Positions 22,978-32,283 are shown, counted from the first letter of the stretch. The stretch is 64,000 nt of DNA from Pimelobacter simplex (GCF_024662235.1 NZ_CP096276.1:3534001-3598000), one strand, 5' to 3'. Notes: generated from the letters alone by a model not told the origin. Numbers and translations: made by a program.

Positions 22978-24651
22978 GTGACCACGCCTGACACCGACCT
23001 CCTCATCGCCCGCGCCCTGGCCTGGCGGGACGAGGATCCCGACGAGGACACCCGCGTCGAGCTCTCCGGCATCATCTCGGCCGTCGAGGACGGGCTGGAC
23101 GAGGAGGCGAGGGCCGACCTGGCCGACCGGTTCCGCGGCACCCTCGAGTTCGGTACGGCGGGCCTGCGCGGCGCGCTCGGGGCCGGGCCCAACCGGATGA
23201 ACCGGGTCGTCGTGATCCGGGCGGCAGCGGGCCTGGCGGCGTACCTCCTCGCGGAGGGGACGCCGCCGGGCACCCCCGTCGTCATCGGGTACGACGCCCG
23301 CCACAACTCCGACGTCTTCGCCCGCGACACCGCGGAGGTGATGGCCGGCGCCGGGCTGGTGCCGCTCCTCCTCCCCCGGCCGCTGCCGACGCCGCTGCTG
23401 GCGTTCGCGATCCGGGAGCTCGGGTGCGCGGCCGGAGTCATGGTCACCGCGAGCCACAACCCGCCGCAGGACAACGGCTACAAGGTCTACCTCGGCGACG
23501 GCAGCCAGATCGTGCCGCCCGCCGACAGCGGCATCGCCGCCGCGATCGCGGCCGTCGGCTCGCTCGCCTCTGTGCCCCGACCCAGGCTGGAGACGACCTC
23601 CGGCCGGGTGCTCGACGACAGCATCGTCGACGCCTACCTCGACACCGTCGCCGGCGTGGCCGCCGACGGTCCGCGCGACCTCGCCATCGTCTACACGCCC
23701 CTGCACGGGGTCGGCGGCGGCGTGCTGCCGCTCGTCCTGGAGACGGCCGGCTTCGCCGCGCCGGCCGTGGTGACCGAGCAGGAGCTGCCCGACCCGGACT
23801 TCCCGACGGTCGCCTTCCCCAACCCCGAGGAGCCGGGCGCCATCGACCGCGCGATCGCCCTCGCCGAGAAGGTCCACGCCGACCTCGTCGTGGCCAACGA
23901 CCCGGACGCGGACCGCTGCGCGGCCGCCGTACCGGGGCCGGGGGGGTGGCGGATGCTGCGCGGCGACGAGGTCGGCGCCCTGCTCGCCGACCACCTGCTG
24001 CGCACCGGTCGCACCGGCGTCTACGCGACCTCGATCGTGTCGTCGTCGCTGCTGGGCACGATGGCCGCCGCCCACGGGCAGCGGTACGCCGAGACGCTCA
24101 CCGGCTTCAAGTGGATCGGCCGCCTGCCCGAGCTGGTCTTCGGGTACGAGGAGGCGCTCGGCTACTGCGTCGACCCGGCCAACGTCGCCGACAAGGACGG
24201 CGTCTCCGCGGCCCTCCTGCTCTGCGAGATCGCCGCGCAGGCCAAGGCCGACGGCCGCTCGCTGCTCGACCTGCTCGACGACATCGCCGTCACCTACGGC
24301 CTCCACGCCACCGACCAGCTGTCGGTCCGGGTCACCGACCTCGCCGAGATCGGCGCCGCCATGGGCCGCCTGCGCGACACCCCGCCGGCCACCCTCGGCG
24401 GCTCACCGGTCACCGCGGCCGACGACCTGAGCGCCGGATCGCCCGACCTGCCGCCCACCGACGGGCTGCGCTACCGGACCGCGGACGGCAGCCGGGTCGT
24501 CGTACGGCCGAGCGGGACCGAGCCCAAGCTCAAGTGCTACCTCGAGGTCGTCGTACCGGTGGCCGAGGGGGACGTCGCCACCGCGCGCGCCGAGGCCGCC
24601 ACCCGGCTCACCGCACTGCGCGCCGACATCGCGGCGGCTGCCGGGATCTAG
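22978..24651 (+). CDS. Phosphohexomutase (phosphoglucomutase/phosphomannomutase)
   Basis: 557 aa, four-domain alpha-D-phosphohexomutase. The phosphoserine loop is TASHNPPQDNGYK (about 157-169), the metal loop is DPDADRCA, the sugar-binding loop is around GYEEALGY, and the phosphate-binding loop RPSGTEPK is near the C terminus. It interconverts hexose 1- and 6-phosphates, and the larger size fits the Pgm-type found in actinobacteria. It starts with GTG 22978; TACCGT 6 nt upstream suggests a leaderless mRNA. It follows the reductase by 20 nt. Confidence 0.92.
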   Translation: MTTPDTDLLIARALAWRDEDPDEDTRVELSGIISAVEDGLDEEARADLADRFRGTLEFGTAGLRGALGAGPNRMNRVVVIRAAAGLAAYLLAEGTPPGTPVVIGYDARHNSDVFARDTAEVMAGAGLVPLLLPRPLPTPLLAFAIRELGCAAGVMVTASHNPPQDNGYKVYLGDGSQIVPPADSGIAAAIAAVGSLASVPRPRLETTSGRVLDDSIVDAYLDTVAGVAADGPRDLAIVYTPLHGVGGGVLPLVLETAGFAAPAVVTEQELPDPDFPTVAFPNPEEPGAIDRAIALAEKVHADLVVANDPDADRCAAAVPGPGGWRMLRGDEVGALLADHLLRTGRTGVYATSIVSSSLLGTMAAAHGQRYAETLTGFKWIGRLPELVFGYEEALGYCVDPANVADKDGVSAALLLCEIAAQAKADGRSLLDLLDDIAVTYGLHATDQLSVRVTDLAEIGAAMGRLRDTPPATLGGSPVTAADDLSAGSPDLPPTDGLRYRTADGSRVVVRPSGTEPKLKCYLEVVVPVAEGDVATARAEAATRLTALRADIAAAAGI

Positions 24652-24664
24652 GGCGCGCCGCGGG

Positions 24665-25231
24665 TCAGCTGATCGAGACCGCGTCGACGACGAAGACGAG
24701 GGTCTCGTTCGGCGCGACGCCGTTGCCGCCCTCGCCGTAGCCCAGGTCCGGCGGGACGACCAGCAGCCGCCGGGTGCCCTTCTGGACGCCGATCAGACCC
24801 TGGTTCCAGCCGTCGATGACCGGCGCGTTGCCCAGGTTCTCGAGCGGGAACGTCTGGCCGCGCGAGAACGAGCTGTCGAGCACCTGCTTGTTGGACCAGG
24901 TCACCAGGTGGTAGTTCGTCTCGACCGTGTCGCCCTCCTTGGCCGCCGGGCCGCTCCCCGCGACGAGGTCCTTGCTCAGCAGCGTGGTCGGCGGCGTGCA
25001 GTCGTCGGGGATGGTGATCGTCGGCGTCGCGCCGAACTCACCGGTGACCTCGATGTCGTCCACCGTGCACTCCTGCCCCGTGGCGGCCGGCGCGTCGTCC
25101 GACGGTGTGGTCGACGGAGCGGCCGATGAGTTGTCGGACGCCTTGTCGTCGCCGGAGTCGCCGCACGCGCTCAGGGCGAGCACCGACAGGGACACGAGGG
25201 CAGCGGCGGCGAGCCGGGCACGGGTCTGCAT
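24665..25231 (-). CDS. FKBP-type peptidyl-prolyl isomerase lipoprotein
   Basis: 188 aa. The signal peptide with lipobox LSAC (Cys near 23) is followed by an acidic/Ser linker and one FKBP domain (about 85-188) with VLDSSFSRG, VIDGWNQGLIG and a GYGEGG loop, all typical for the fold. It is attached outside the membrane and would help folding of secreted proteins. TAGGCT 7 nt before ATG 25231 suggests a leaderless transcript. Confidence 0.92.
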   Translation of the reverse strand: MQTRARLAAAALVSLSVLALSACGDSGDDKASDNSSAAPSTTPSDDAPAATGQECTVDDIEVTGEFGATPTITIPDDCTPPTTLLSKDLVAGSGPAAKEGDTVETNYHLVTWSNKQVLDSSFSRGQTFPLENLGNAPVIDGWNQGLIGVQKGTRRLLVVPPDLGYGEGGNGVAPNETLVFVVDAVSIS

Positions 25232-25261
25232 GGGGTGCAGCCTACGAACGGGGCGAAACCG

Positions 25262-25867
25262 TCAGCCCGCGAGGGCCAGCACGACGGTCGCGACGGCGAG
25301 CGCCCCGAGGAGCGTGAGCTCGGGCCACGCCCACCGCTGCCGCACCGCTCCGGGCTCGCCGACCGTGCCCTCCGCCTGCCAGACCCGGTGCTGGATCTTG
25401 GTCTGGACCAGACCGCCGATCGACGTGTGATCCCGGTCGGAGGCATCGAACGCTGAGCCGAACCGCGCCAGGACGTCGACCGCGGAGCCGTCGCCGGCCC
25501 CGGCCCCCTCGCGCCGGAGCGAGCGCCGGGCACGGCCCAGGCCGGTACCGAGGTACCGGCGGCCTCCGGCCTCGACCACGGTCACGTGCTCGACCCGGAC
25601 CTCGGCGATCCGGCCGTAGGGGATGGTGGTGTCGCGCAGGACGTTGCGCAGCTCCAGGTGCTCGGGATGCAGCACCACGGACGGCCGGACCAGGACCGAC
25701 CAGCTCAGCACGCCGAACAGCGCGCCGGCTGCGAGCAGCCACGGTGGGAGCCGTCCGTCCCCCTCGCGCAGCAGGCCGACGGCGACGAAGACGGCCGCCA
25801 CCACGAGTCCGACGACGCCGACACCTCTGCCACCCGAGCTGAACCGCTCAGGTCCCCCGAGAACCAC
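25262..25867 (-). CDS. PH-domain-like membrane protein (paralogue 1)
   Basis: 201 aa. Two N-terminal membrane helices, then a bacterial PH-like segment (VVLHPEHLELRNVLRDTTIPYGRIAEV), and a C-terminal helix. It is clearly related to the next gene (25907-26518) with the same layout, so the pair arose by tandem duplication. Function is unknown. GTG start with TACCGT-... (reverse TACGGT) 6 nt upstream. Confidence 0.72.
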   Translation of the reverse strand: MVLGGPERFSSGGRGVGVVGLVVAAVFVAVGLLREGDGRLPPWLLAAGALFGVLSWSVLVRPSVVLHPEHLELRNVLRDTTIPYGRIAEVRVEHVTVVEAGGRRYLGTGLGRARRSLRREGAGAGDGSAVDVLARFGSAFDASDRDHTSIGGLVQTKIQHRVWQAEGTVGEPGAVRQRWAWPELTLLGALAVATVVLALAG

Positions 25868-25906
25868 GTCGCCACCGTAGACGAGACGGACGAGCGAGCG
25901 GTCGGC

Positions 25907-26518
25907 TCAGCCGACCAGCCTGAGCACCAGCGTCACGAGCGCCAGTCCCCCCAGCAGGGCGACCACGGGCCACGACCAGGTCGCCCGGACCGGGCCGGGG
26001 TCGGCGCCGAGGTCGCGGGCGTTGGCCGCGCGCCGCTGCACCTTGTCCTGGACGAGCCAGCCGATCGAGCGGCGCTCGTCGGGCGGGTCGGCGGCGAAGC
26101 CGGACTCGAAGCGGCCGTTGAGGTCCAGACCGGCGGTCCCGCCGCTGGTGCCGTCGCGCCGGATCATCCGCCGGCTCCGGCCGAAGCCCGCGCCGATGTA
26201 CTTGTCGTCCTCGGTGTGGACGACGGTCATCTGGTCGATCTTGATCTCGGTGATCCGGGCATAGGGGATCCAGCGGTCCTTGAGGATGTTGCGCAGCTCG
26301 ATCTCGTCGTCGTGGAGCACGAGTGCCGGACGCAGCAGGATCGCCCAGAGCAGGGCCGCGAAGAGCACGCAGAGCGCGATGAACCACGCCTGGTAGTCCG
26401 CGCCTCGGTCGAGGATGCCGTAGAGCGCGACGGCCGCCACGATGACCAGGCCGACCACGCCCGTGCCCCGCCCACCCGAGCTGTAGCGCTCGACCTTCTC
26501 GACACCTTCGTTCTGCAC
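25907..26518 (-). CDS. PH-domain-like membrane protein (paralogue 2)
   Basis: 203 aa. It begins GTG CAG AAC and contains RYSSGGRGTGVVGL, two membrane helices, VLHDDEIELRNILKDRWIPYARI, SIGWLVQDKVQ and a C-terminal membrane helix. The same blocks occur in paralogue 1 just downstream. Function is unknown. It is divergent from deoC, and the predicted -10 hexamers of the two genes overlap at 26527-26536. Confidence 0.75.
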   Translation of the reverse strand: MQNEGVEKVERYSSGGRGTGVVGLVIVAAVALYGILDRGADYQAWFIALCVLFAALLWAILLRPALVLHDDEIELRNILKDRWIPYARITEIKIDQMTVVHTEDDKYIGAGFGRSRRMIRRDGTSGGTAGLDLNGRFESGFAADPPDERRSIGWLVQDKVQRRAANARDLGADPGPVRATWSWPVVALLGGLALVTLVLRLVG

Positions 26519-26530
26519 AGCAACCAACTC

Positions 26531-26536
26531 TATGCT
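26531..26536 (+). promoter_or_regulatory. Predicted -10 (TATGCT) of deoC, leaderless
   Basis: TATGCT ends 6 nt before ATG 26543. No ribosome site is present. The reverse-strand TAGAGT for the PH-like gene overlaps it by two bases, making the two promoters mutually exclusive in space. Confidence 0.5.
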
Positions 26537-26542
26537 GGGCAG

Positions 26543-27526
26543 ATGCCGACCTCCGCCCCCACCGGTCCCGCACCGGGACTCGCGGCCTACGCCGACGTCA
26601 CCACCAGCGACGCGACGCTGCGCCGGTTCCTCCACGGCCTGCCCGGCGTCGACCAGGTCGGAGCCGAGGCGCGTGCCGCCGGGCTCGGGACCCGCTCGAT
26701 CAAGACCACCGCCAAGGCGTGGGCGCTCGACCTCGCGATCCGGATGGTCGACCTCACCACGCTCGAGGGTCAGGACACCCCCGGCAAGGTCCGTGCGCTC
26801 GCCAACAAGGCGCTGCGTCCCGACCCGGCCGACCCGTCCTGCCCGTCGGTTGCCGCCGTCTGCGTGTACGGCGACCTGGTCGGCGAGGTCAAGGCCATCG
26901 TCGGCGACGCGGTCAACGTGGCGGCCGTCGCGACGGCGTTCCCGAGCGGGCGGGCGTCGATGGACGTCAAGCTCGCCGACACGCGCGACGCGGTCGCCCA
27001 GGGGGCCGACGAGATCGACATGGTGATCGACCGTGGCGCCTTCCTGGCCGGGCACTACCTCCAGGTCTTCGACGAGATCGTCGCGACGCGCGAGGCCTGC
27101 GTCCGCCCCGACGGGTCGCACGCCCACCTCAAGGTGATCTTCGAGACCGGCGAGCTCCAGACCCTCGACAACGTACGACGTGCCTCGTGGCTGGCGATGC
27201 TGGCCGGCGCCGACTTCATCAAGACCTCCACCGGCAAGGTGCAGCCGGCCGCGACACTGCCCGTCACGCTGGTGATGCTCGAGGCCGTGCGCGACTTCCG
27301 CGAGGCGACCGGCGTCCAGATCGGCGTCAAGCCGGCCGGTGGCATCCGCACCACCAAGGACGCGATCAAGTACCTCGTGATGGTCAACGAGATCGCCGGC
27401 GACGACTGGCTCGATCCCGACTGGTTCCGGTTCGGGGCCTCGACGCTGCTCAACGACCTGCTCATGCAGCGCACCAAGATGACCACCGGCCGCTACAGCG
27501 GTCCCGACTACTTCACCCTGGACTGA
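26543..27526 (+). CDS. deoC: Deoxyribose-phosphate aldolase
   Basis: A 327-aa class I aldolase cleaving 2-deoxyribose 5-phosphate into acetaldehyde and glyceraldehyde 3-phosphate. The Schiff-base lysine is in DFIKTSTGK and the second lysine in GVKPAGGIRT; VCVYGDLV and LKVIFETGEL are also diagnostic. It is first in a run with two aldehyde dehydrogenase genes, which would oxidise the acetaldehyde. This is salvage of deoxynucleosides for carbon. Confidence 0.95.
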   Translation: MPTSAPTGPAPGLAAYADVTTSDATLRRFLHGLPGVDQVGAEARAAGLGTRSIKTTAKAWALDLAIRMVDLTTLEGQDTPGKVRALANKALRPDPADPSCPSVAAVCVYGDLVGEVKAIVGDAVNVAAVATAFPSGRASMDVKLADTRDAVAQGADEIDMVIDRGAFLAGHYLQVFDEIVATREACVRPDGSHAHLKVIFETGELQTLDNVRRASWLAMLAGADFIKTSTGKVQPAATLPVTLVMLEAVRDFREATGVQIGVKPAGGIRTTKDAIKYLVMVNEIAGDDWLDPDWFRFGASTLLNDLLMQRTKMTTGRYSGPDYFTLD

Positions 27527-27537
27527 GGGATCACGAC

Positions 27538-28974
27538 ATGGGTTTCGAGTACGCACCGGCTCCGGAGTCGCGGAGCATCGTCGACATCAAGCCGTCCTAC
27601 GGCCTCTTCATCGACGGTGAGTTCGTCGACGGCCGGGGGGCGTCGTTCAAGACGATCAACCCGGCCACCGAGGAGACGCTCGCCGAGATCGCCGAGGCCT
27701 CCGACGCCGACGTCGACCTGGCCGTCAAGGCCGCCCGCCGCGCCTTCCGCGGCTGGTCGCGGATGTCGGGCAAGGAGCGGGCCAAGTACCTCTTCCGGAT
27801 CGCCCGGATCCTCCAGGAGCGCGGCCGCGAGCTCGCCGTCCTCGAGTCGATCGACAACGGCAAGCCGATCAAGGAGAGCCGCGACGTCGACGTCCCGATC
27901 GTCGCCGCGCACTTCTTCTACTACGCCGGCTGGGCCGACAAGCTCGACCACGCCGGCCTCGGCCCGAACCCGCAGCCGCTGGGCGTCGCGGGCCAGGTCA
28001 TCCCGTGGAACTTCCCGCTGCTCATGCTGGCGTGGAAGGTCGCCCCGGCGCTGGCGTGCGGCAACACCGTCGTCCTCAAGCCGGCCGAGACCACGCCGCT
28101 GACGGCGCTGCTGTTCGCGGAGATCTGCCAGCAGGCCGACCTCCCGCCGGGCGTGGTCAACATCGTGACCGGCGCGGGCGCGACCGGTCAGGCCGTCGTC
28201 GGGCACCCCGACGTCGACAAGGTCGCGTTCACCGGCTCCACCGACGTCGGCAAGGCCATCGCCCGCGCGGTCGCCGGCACCGACAAGAAGGTCACCCTCG
28301 AGCTGGGCGGCAAGGCCGCCAACATCGTCTTCGACGACGCGGCCATCGACCAGGCGGTCGAGGGCATCGTGGGCGGCATCTTCTTCAACCAGGGCCACGT
28401 CTGCTGCGCCGGCTCGCGCCTGCTCGTCCAGGAGTCCGTGGCCGACGAGGTGCTCAGCCGGCTCAAGCGGCGCATGGGCACCCTGCGCGTGGGCGACCCG
28501 CTCGACAAGAACACCGACATCGGCGCGATCAACTCGCGCGAGCAGCTCGACCGGATCCGCGAGCTGTCCGAGATCGGCGAGGCCGAGGGTGCCGAGCGCT
28601 GGGCGCCCTCGTGCGACCTGCCCTCGTCCGGCTTCTGGTTCCCGCCGACGATCTTCACCGGCGTCACCCAGGCCCACCGGATCGCCCGCGAGGAGGTCTT
28701 CGGACCGGTCCTCTCGGTGCTCACCTTCCGCACCCCGGCCGAGGCCGTCGAGAAGGCCAACAACACGCCCTACGGCCTCTCCGCCGGCGTGTGGACCGAG
28801 AAGGGCTCGCGCATCCTGCACATGGCCTCGCAGCTGCGGGCCGGCGTGGTGTGGGCCAACACCTTCAACAAGTTCGACCCGGCCAGCCCGTTCGGTGGCT
28901 ACAAGGAGTCCGGCTACGGCCGCGAGGGCGGCCGCCAGGGTCTCGCCGCGTACCTGAAGGGAGCGGACGCCTGA
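27538..28974 (+). CDS. Aldehyde dehydrogenase, full length
   Basis: A 478-aa NAD(P)-dependent aldehyde dehydrogenase. It has the FTGSTDVGK cofactor region, the general base Glu in LELGGK, and the catalytic Cys in GHVCCAGSR; EEVFGPV and FGGYKESGYG complete the pattern. It starts 11 nt after deoC and overlaps the following truncated homologue (TGATG). It probably oxidises acetaldehyde released by DeoC. Confidence 0.94.
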   Translation: MGFEYAPAPESRSIVDIKPSYGLFIDGEFVDGRGASFKTINPATEETLAEIAEASDADVDLAVKAARRAFRGWSRMSGKERAKYLFRIARILQERGRELAVLESIDNGKPIKESRDVDVPIVAAHFFYYAGWADKLDHAGLGPNPQPLGVAGQVIPWNFPLLMLAWKVAPALACGNTVVLKPAETTPLTALLFAEICQQADLPPGVVNIVTGAGATGQAVVGHPDVDKVAFTGSTDVGKAIARAVAGTDKKVTLELGGKAANIVFDDAAIDQAVEGIVGGIFFNQGHVCCAGSRLLVQESVADEVLSRLKRRMGTLRVGDPLDKNTDIGAINSREQLDRIRELSEIGEAEGAERWAPSCDLPSSGFWFPPTIFTGVTQAHRIAREEVFGPVLSVLTFRTPAEAVEKANNTPYGLSAGVWTEKGSRILHMASQLRAGVVWANTFNKFDPASPFGGYKESGYGREGGRQGLAAYLKGADA

Positions 28975-29843
28975 TGGCGCGCATCGACGTACGGAAGACC
29001 TACAAGCTCTACATCGGCGGGGCCTTCCCCCGCTCGGAGTCGGGCCACTCCTACGAGGTCACCGACAGCAAGGGGAAGTTCGTGGCCAACGCCGCCCTCG
29101 CCTCCCGCAAGGACGTCCGCGACGCCGTCGTCGCCGCCCGCAAGGCCTTCGGGTCCTGGTCGGCGCGCACGGCCTACAACCGCGGCCAGATCGTCTACCG
29201 CATCGCCGAGGTCATGGAGGACCGGCGCCCCCAGTTCGAGGACGCCGTGCGCCAGTCCGAGGGCGTCTCCGCCGCCGCGGCCCGCGCCCAGGTGGACGCC
29301 GCCGTCGACCGCCTCGTCTGGTACGCCGGATGGGCCGACAAGCTCGCCCAGGTGATCGGCAACGCCAACCCGGTCGCCGGCCCGTTCTTCAACCACACCG
29401 CGCCCGAGCCGACCGGTGTCGTCGGCGTCCTGGCCCCCCAGGAGTCCTCGCTGCTCGGCCTGGTCTCCGTGGTCGCGCCGGTCATCGTGACCGGCAACGT
29501 CGCGGTGGTCGTCTCCTCCTACGGGCGCCCCCTCCCGGCGATCACGTTCTCCGAGGTGCTCGCCACCTCCGACGTGCCCGGCGGTGTGGTCAACATCCTC
29601 ACCGGCGACGCGGCCACTCTCGGCCCGTGGCTCGCCGCCCACATGGACGTCAACGCGATCGACCTCGGCGGCGTCGCCGGCGACGACGAGCTGGCCACCT
29701 CGCTCGAGGTCGCGGCGGCCGACAACCTCAAGCGCGTACGCCGAGCGCCGGCCGAGGAGCCCGACTGGGCCGCGGAGCCCGAGCTGTCGGCGATGACCGC
29801 GTTCGTCGAGGCCAAGACGGTCTGGCACCCGATCGGGATCTGA
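28974..29843 (+). CDS. Truncated aldehyde dehydrogenase-like protein without the catalytic domain
   Basis: 289 aa instead of the usual ~480. It keeps the N-terminal half of the aldehyde dehydrogenase fold (YKLYIGGAF, RKAFGSWSART, LVWYAGWADKL, VVNILTGD) but stops before the catalytic Cys region. The proline in the usual PWNFP motif is altered (APQESS). The frame is intact and codon use is normal, so it looks like a conserved partner subunit rather than a decayed gene. It may dimerise with the full-length enzyme, as in heterodimeric deoC-linked ALDH pairs (inference). Confidence 0.85.
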   Translation: MARIDVRKTYKLYIGGAFPRSESGHSYEVTDSKGKFVANAALASRKDVRDAVVAARKAFGSWSARTAYNRGQIVYRIAEVMEDRRPQFEDAVRQSEGVSAAAARAQVDAAVDRLVWYAGWADKLAQVIGNANPVAGPFFNHTAPEPTGVVGVLAPQESSLLGLVSVVAPVIVTGNVAVVVSSYGRPLPAITFSEVLATSDVPGGVVNILTGDAATLGPWLAAHMDVNAIDLGGVAGDDELATSLEVAAADNLKRVRRAPAEEPDWAAEPELSAMTAFVEAKTVWHPIGI

Positions 29844-29868
29844 GCCGGGTACGGCGGCGGCCGGGACG

Positions 29869-30414
29869 ATGACCAGCACGGCGAGCGGCGGCGACTTCGC
29901 GCTGACGCTCGACGAGCTCCGGGCCGTCGCCCGCTACGCCGCCGACGCGGCCACCGCGGTGCTGCCCGTCTTCACCGCGGCCTGCCCCGACGACCCCCGC
30001 CCGGGCGCGGCGCTCGACGCGGCCCGGGTCTTCGTCGACGGCGCGCCCCGGACCATGCTCCAGCGGGTCACCTCGCTCGACGCCCACCGGGCCGCCGCCG
30101 TCGCGCCCACCGAGACCGCCCGGCTCGCCGCCCAGGCCGCGGGCGACGCCGCCTCGGCGGCGTACCTGCACCCGATCGCGAAGTCCCACCAGGTGGGCCA
30201 CATCCTGCGCGCGGCGGCCAACGCCGCCCGGATCGCCGAGCTCACCGCCGGCGACGATCCCGACGCCGGTCTCGCCGCGGTCGAGGCCGCGGCCGCCCGG
30301 GCGCGCGCGATGCCGGTCGTGGTCGACGTGCTGCGCCGCTATCCCCCGGCGCACGTCGGGCCGAGCCGGCCGGCGGTGCTCCTGGCCGCGCTCGACGCGG
30401 CGCTGCGCGCCTGA
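29869..30414 (+). CDS. Alpha-helical Imm5-like protein
   Basis: 181 aa, all-helical and Ala-rich. PDDPRPGAALDAARVF and repeated AARxA helices resemble the Imm5-like immunity-protein domain also found as an orphan in many actinobacteria. No toxin gene is adjacent. It lies 25 nt behind the truncated dehydrogenase and may share its transcript. The name does not prove an immunity role here. Confidence 0.55.
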   Translation: MTSTASGGDFALTLDELRAVARYAADAATAVLPVFTAACPDDPRPGAALDAARVFVDGAPRTMLQRVTSLDAHRAAAVAPTETARLAAQAAGDAASAAYLHPIAKSHQVGHILRAAANAARIAELTAGDDPDAGLAAVEAAAARARAMPVVVDVLRRYPPAHVGPSRPAVLLAALDAALRA

Positions 30415-30417
30415 GGC

Positions 30418-31614
30418 CTACTCGGGCAGCGTCGCCCGCAGCACCCGCAGTGTGTTGCCGCCCATGATCGCGGCGATCTCGACGTCGTCGTACCCACGGT
30501 CGACGAGCTCCTGGGTGATCGCGGCGAGGTGCGAGGTGTCCCAGCCGACCGTGGTCGCGCCGTCGTAGTCGCTGCCGAGCGCGGCGGTCTCGATGCCGCC
30601 GATCTTGACGACGTGGTCGATGGCGTCGACGACGGCCTGGGTGGTGAGGTCGCACACCGCGGCGTCCCAGTAGCCGACGCCGACGACCCCACCGGTGGCG
30701 GCGACGCCGCGGATCTCCTCGTCGGTGAGGTTGCGGTTGACCTTGCAGGTGGCCTGGACGCCGCCGTGGCTGAGGACGACGGGCTTGGTCGCGAGGTCGA
30801 GCATCTCGGCGACCGCGTCGTGGCTGGCGTGGGCGATGTCGACGATGATGCCGCGGCGCTCCATCTCGGCGAGGACGCGGCGGCCGAGGTCGGTCAGGCC
30901 GCCCTTGTCGACGCCGTGCATGGAGCCGGCGACCTCGTTGTCGAAGAAGTGGGTGAAGCCGGCCATGCGCATGCCGGCGTCGTAGAGCTTGTCGAGGTTG
31001 CCGAAGTCGCCCTCGAGGTTCTGCAGGCCCTCGACCGAGAAGAGCGCGCCGGTGACCTTCTTGCCGTCCTCGCGGTCGGCGATCAGGCCGTCGACGTCCT
31101 CGCGGGTGCGGATCAGGCGCAGGGCGCCGTCGGAGTCCTCGGCGGCGTCGCGCAGCTTCTCGGCGTGGTACAGCGAGCGCTGGAGCAGCGAGCGCCAGGT
31201 GCGCGGCGGCTGGAGCTGGGCGATGGTGAGGAGCGTGATGTTGTCGGTCTCGTCGGTGTTGCTGTCGTAGTTCTGGCCCTTGGGCGACTTCGACACCGAC
31301 GAGAACACCTGGAGCGCGACATTGCCGTCCTCGAGCCGCGGCAGGTCCATGTGCCCGCGGTCGGAGCGGTCGAGGATGTCGCGGTCCCACATGAGGGTGT
31401 CGGAGTGCATGTCGATGATCTCGAGCGAGTCGTGCAGCTCCTGGGTCGAGGCACTGACCTCGGGCAGCTCGGCCGGATCGATCCGGTTCATGCCGTTCTC
31501 GACGATGCGCGGCGCGAACGTGAAGAAGCCGGCCGCACCGACCACGACGAGCGCGAGCAGCGACAGCAGCGTGATCTTGATCCAGCGGCGTCGCGGCCGC
31601 GTCCCCTCACCCAT
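30418..31614 (-). CDS. Membrane-anchored dipeptidase, M19 family
   Basis: A 398-aa renal-dipeptidase-like zinc enzyme. One N-terminal membrane helix (about 13-35) anchors it outside. Zinc ligands are in IIDMHSDTL and SVEGLQN; VDIAHASHD and VLSHGGVQ supply further His, and LGSDYDGAT is diagnostic. Two differences deserve note: the family usually has DGHND where this has DMHSD. The predicted role is cleavage of dipeptides outside the membrane. TACCCT 7 nt before ATG 31614 suggests a leaderless mRNA. Confidence 0.9.
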   Translation of the reverse strand: MGEGTRPRRRWIKITLLSLLALVVVGAAGFFTFAPRIVENGMNRIDPAELPEVSASTQELHDSLEIIDMHSDTLMWDRDILDRSDRGHMDLPRLEDGNVALQVFSSVSKSPKGQNYDSNTDETDNITLLTIAQLQPPRTWRSLLQRSLYHAEKLRDAAEDSDGALRLIRTREDVDGLIADREDGKKVTGALFSVEGLQNLEGDFGNLDKLYDAGMRMAGFTHFFDNEVAGSMHGVDKGGLTDLGRRVLAEMERRGIIVDIAHASHDAVAEMLDLATKPVVLSHGGVQATCKVNRNLTDEEIRGVAATGGVVGVGYWDAAVCDLTTQAVVDAIDHVVKIGGIETAALGSDYDGATTVGWDTSHLAAITQELVDRGYDDVEIAAIMGGNTLRVLRATLPE

Positions 31615-31644
31615 GCCGGGCAGGGTACGGCAGACTCGACCCCC

Positions 31645-32283
31645 ATGACCTCCCGTGCCCGCGTGATCGTGCTCGCCGGCCCGTCCGGGTCGGGCAAGTC
31701 CCGGCTCGCCGAACGGCTGGCCAAGGCGTTCGGGTGGCCGACGCTGCGCCTGGACGACTTCTACCGCGACGGCGACGCACCGGACCTTCCGCTCATCGAG
31801 GACGGCGCCAACGCGGGCCTCGTCGACTGGGACCACCCCGGCACGTGGAGCCACGAGGACGCCCTCGCCGCGCTCCGGTCGCTGTGCACGACGGGCGCGG
31901 CCGACGTCCCGGTCTACTCGATCTCCGAGAGCCGGCGCACCGGCAGCCAGCGGCTCGACCTCGGTGGGGCCACGAGGTTCTGCGCCGAGGGGATCTTCGC
32001 GGCCGAGATCGTCGAGGAGTGCCGCCAGGCGGGCATCCTCGCGGCGGCGTACTGCGTCACCCAGCACCCCGTCGTCACCTTCTGGCGCCGACTCACCCGC
32101 GACCTGCGCGAGCACCGCAAGCCGCCCCTGGTCCTGGTCCGGCGCGGCCTCGCGCTGGCCCGCGTCCAGCGCCAGATCGTACGGCGGGCGGCCGCCGTGG
32201 GCTGCCGGGTGACCACCGGCGACCGGGCGTTCGCCGAGCTCAGCGACGGCGCCGCGGAGGGCGATCATGCGCTGGCCGGCTGA
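31645..32283 (+). CDS. Uridine kinase-like P-loop phosphotransferase
   Basis: 212 aa. Walker A GPSGSGKS is at about 12-19, followed by LRLDDFYRDGD, the arrangement of uridine/cytidine and phosphoribulokinase-type enzymes. The exact substrate is unclear. It is divergent from the dipeptidase by 30 nt and its 3' end overlaps the next gene by 17 bp in another frame. Confidence 0.85.
   Translation: MTSRARVIVLAGPSGSGKSRLAERLAKAFGWPTLRLDDFYRDGDAPDLPLIEDGANAGLVDWDHPGTWSHEDALAALRSLCTTGAADVPVYSISESRRTGSQRLDLGGATRFCAEGIFAAEIVEECRQAGILAAAYCVTQHPVVTFWRRLTRDLREHRKPPLVLVRRGLALARVQRQIVRRAAAVGCRVTTGDRAFAELSDGAAEGDHALAG

Noticed and set aside
28974..29843. Pseudogene of aldehyde dehydrogenase
   Set aside because: The frame is open, codon bias is normal and it is coupled to the full-length gene; better explained as a short homologue.
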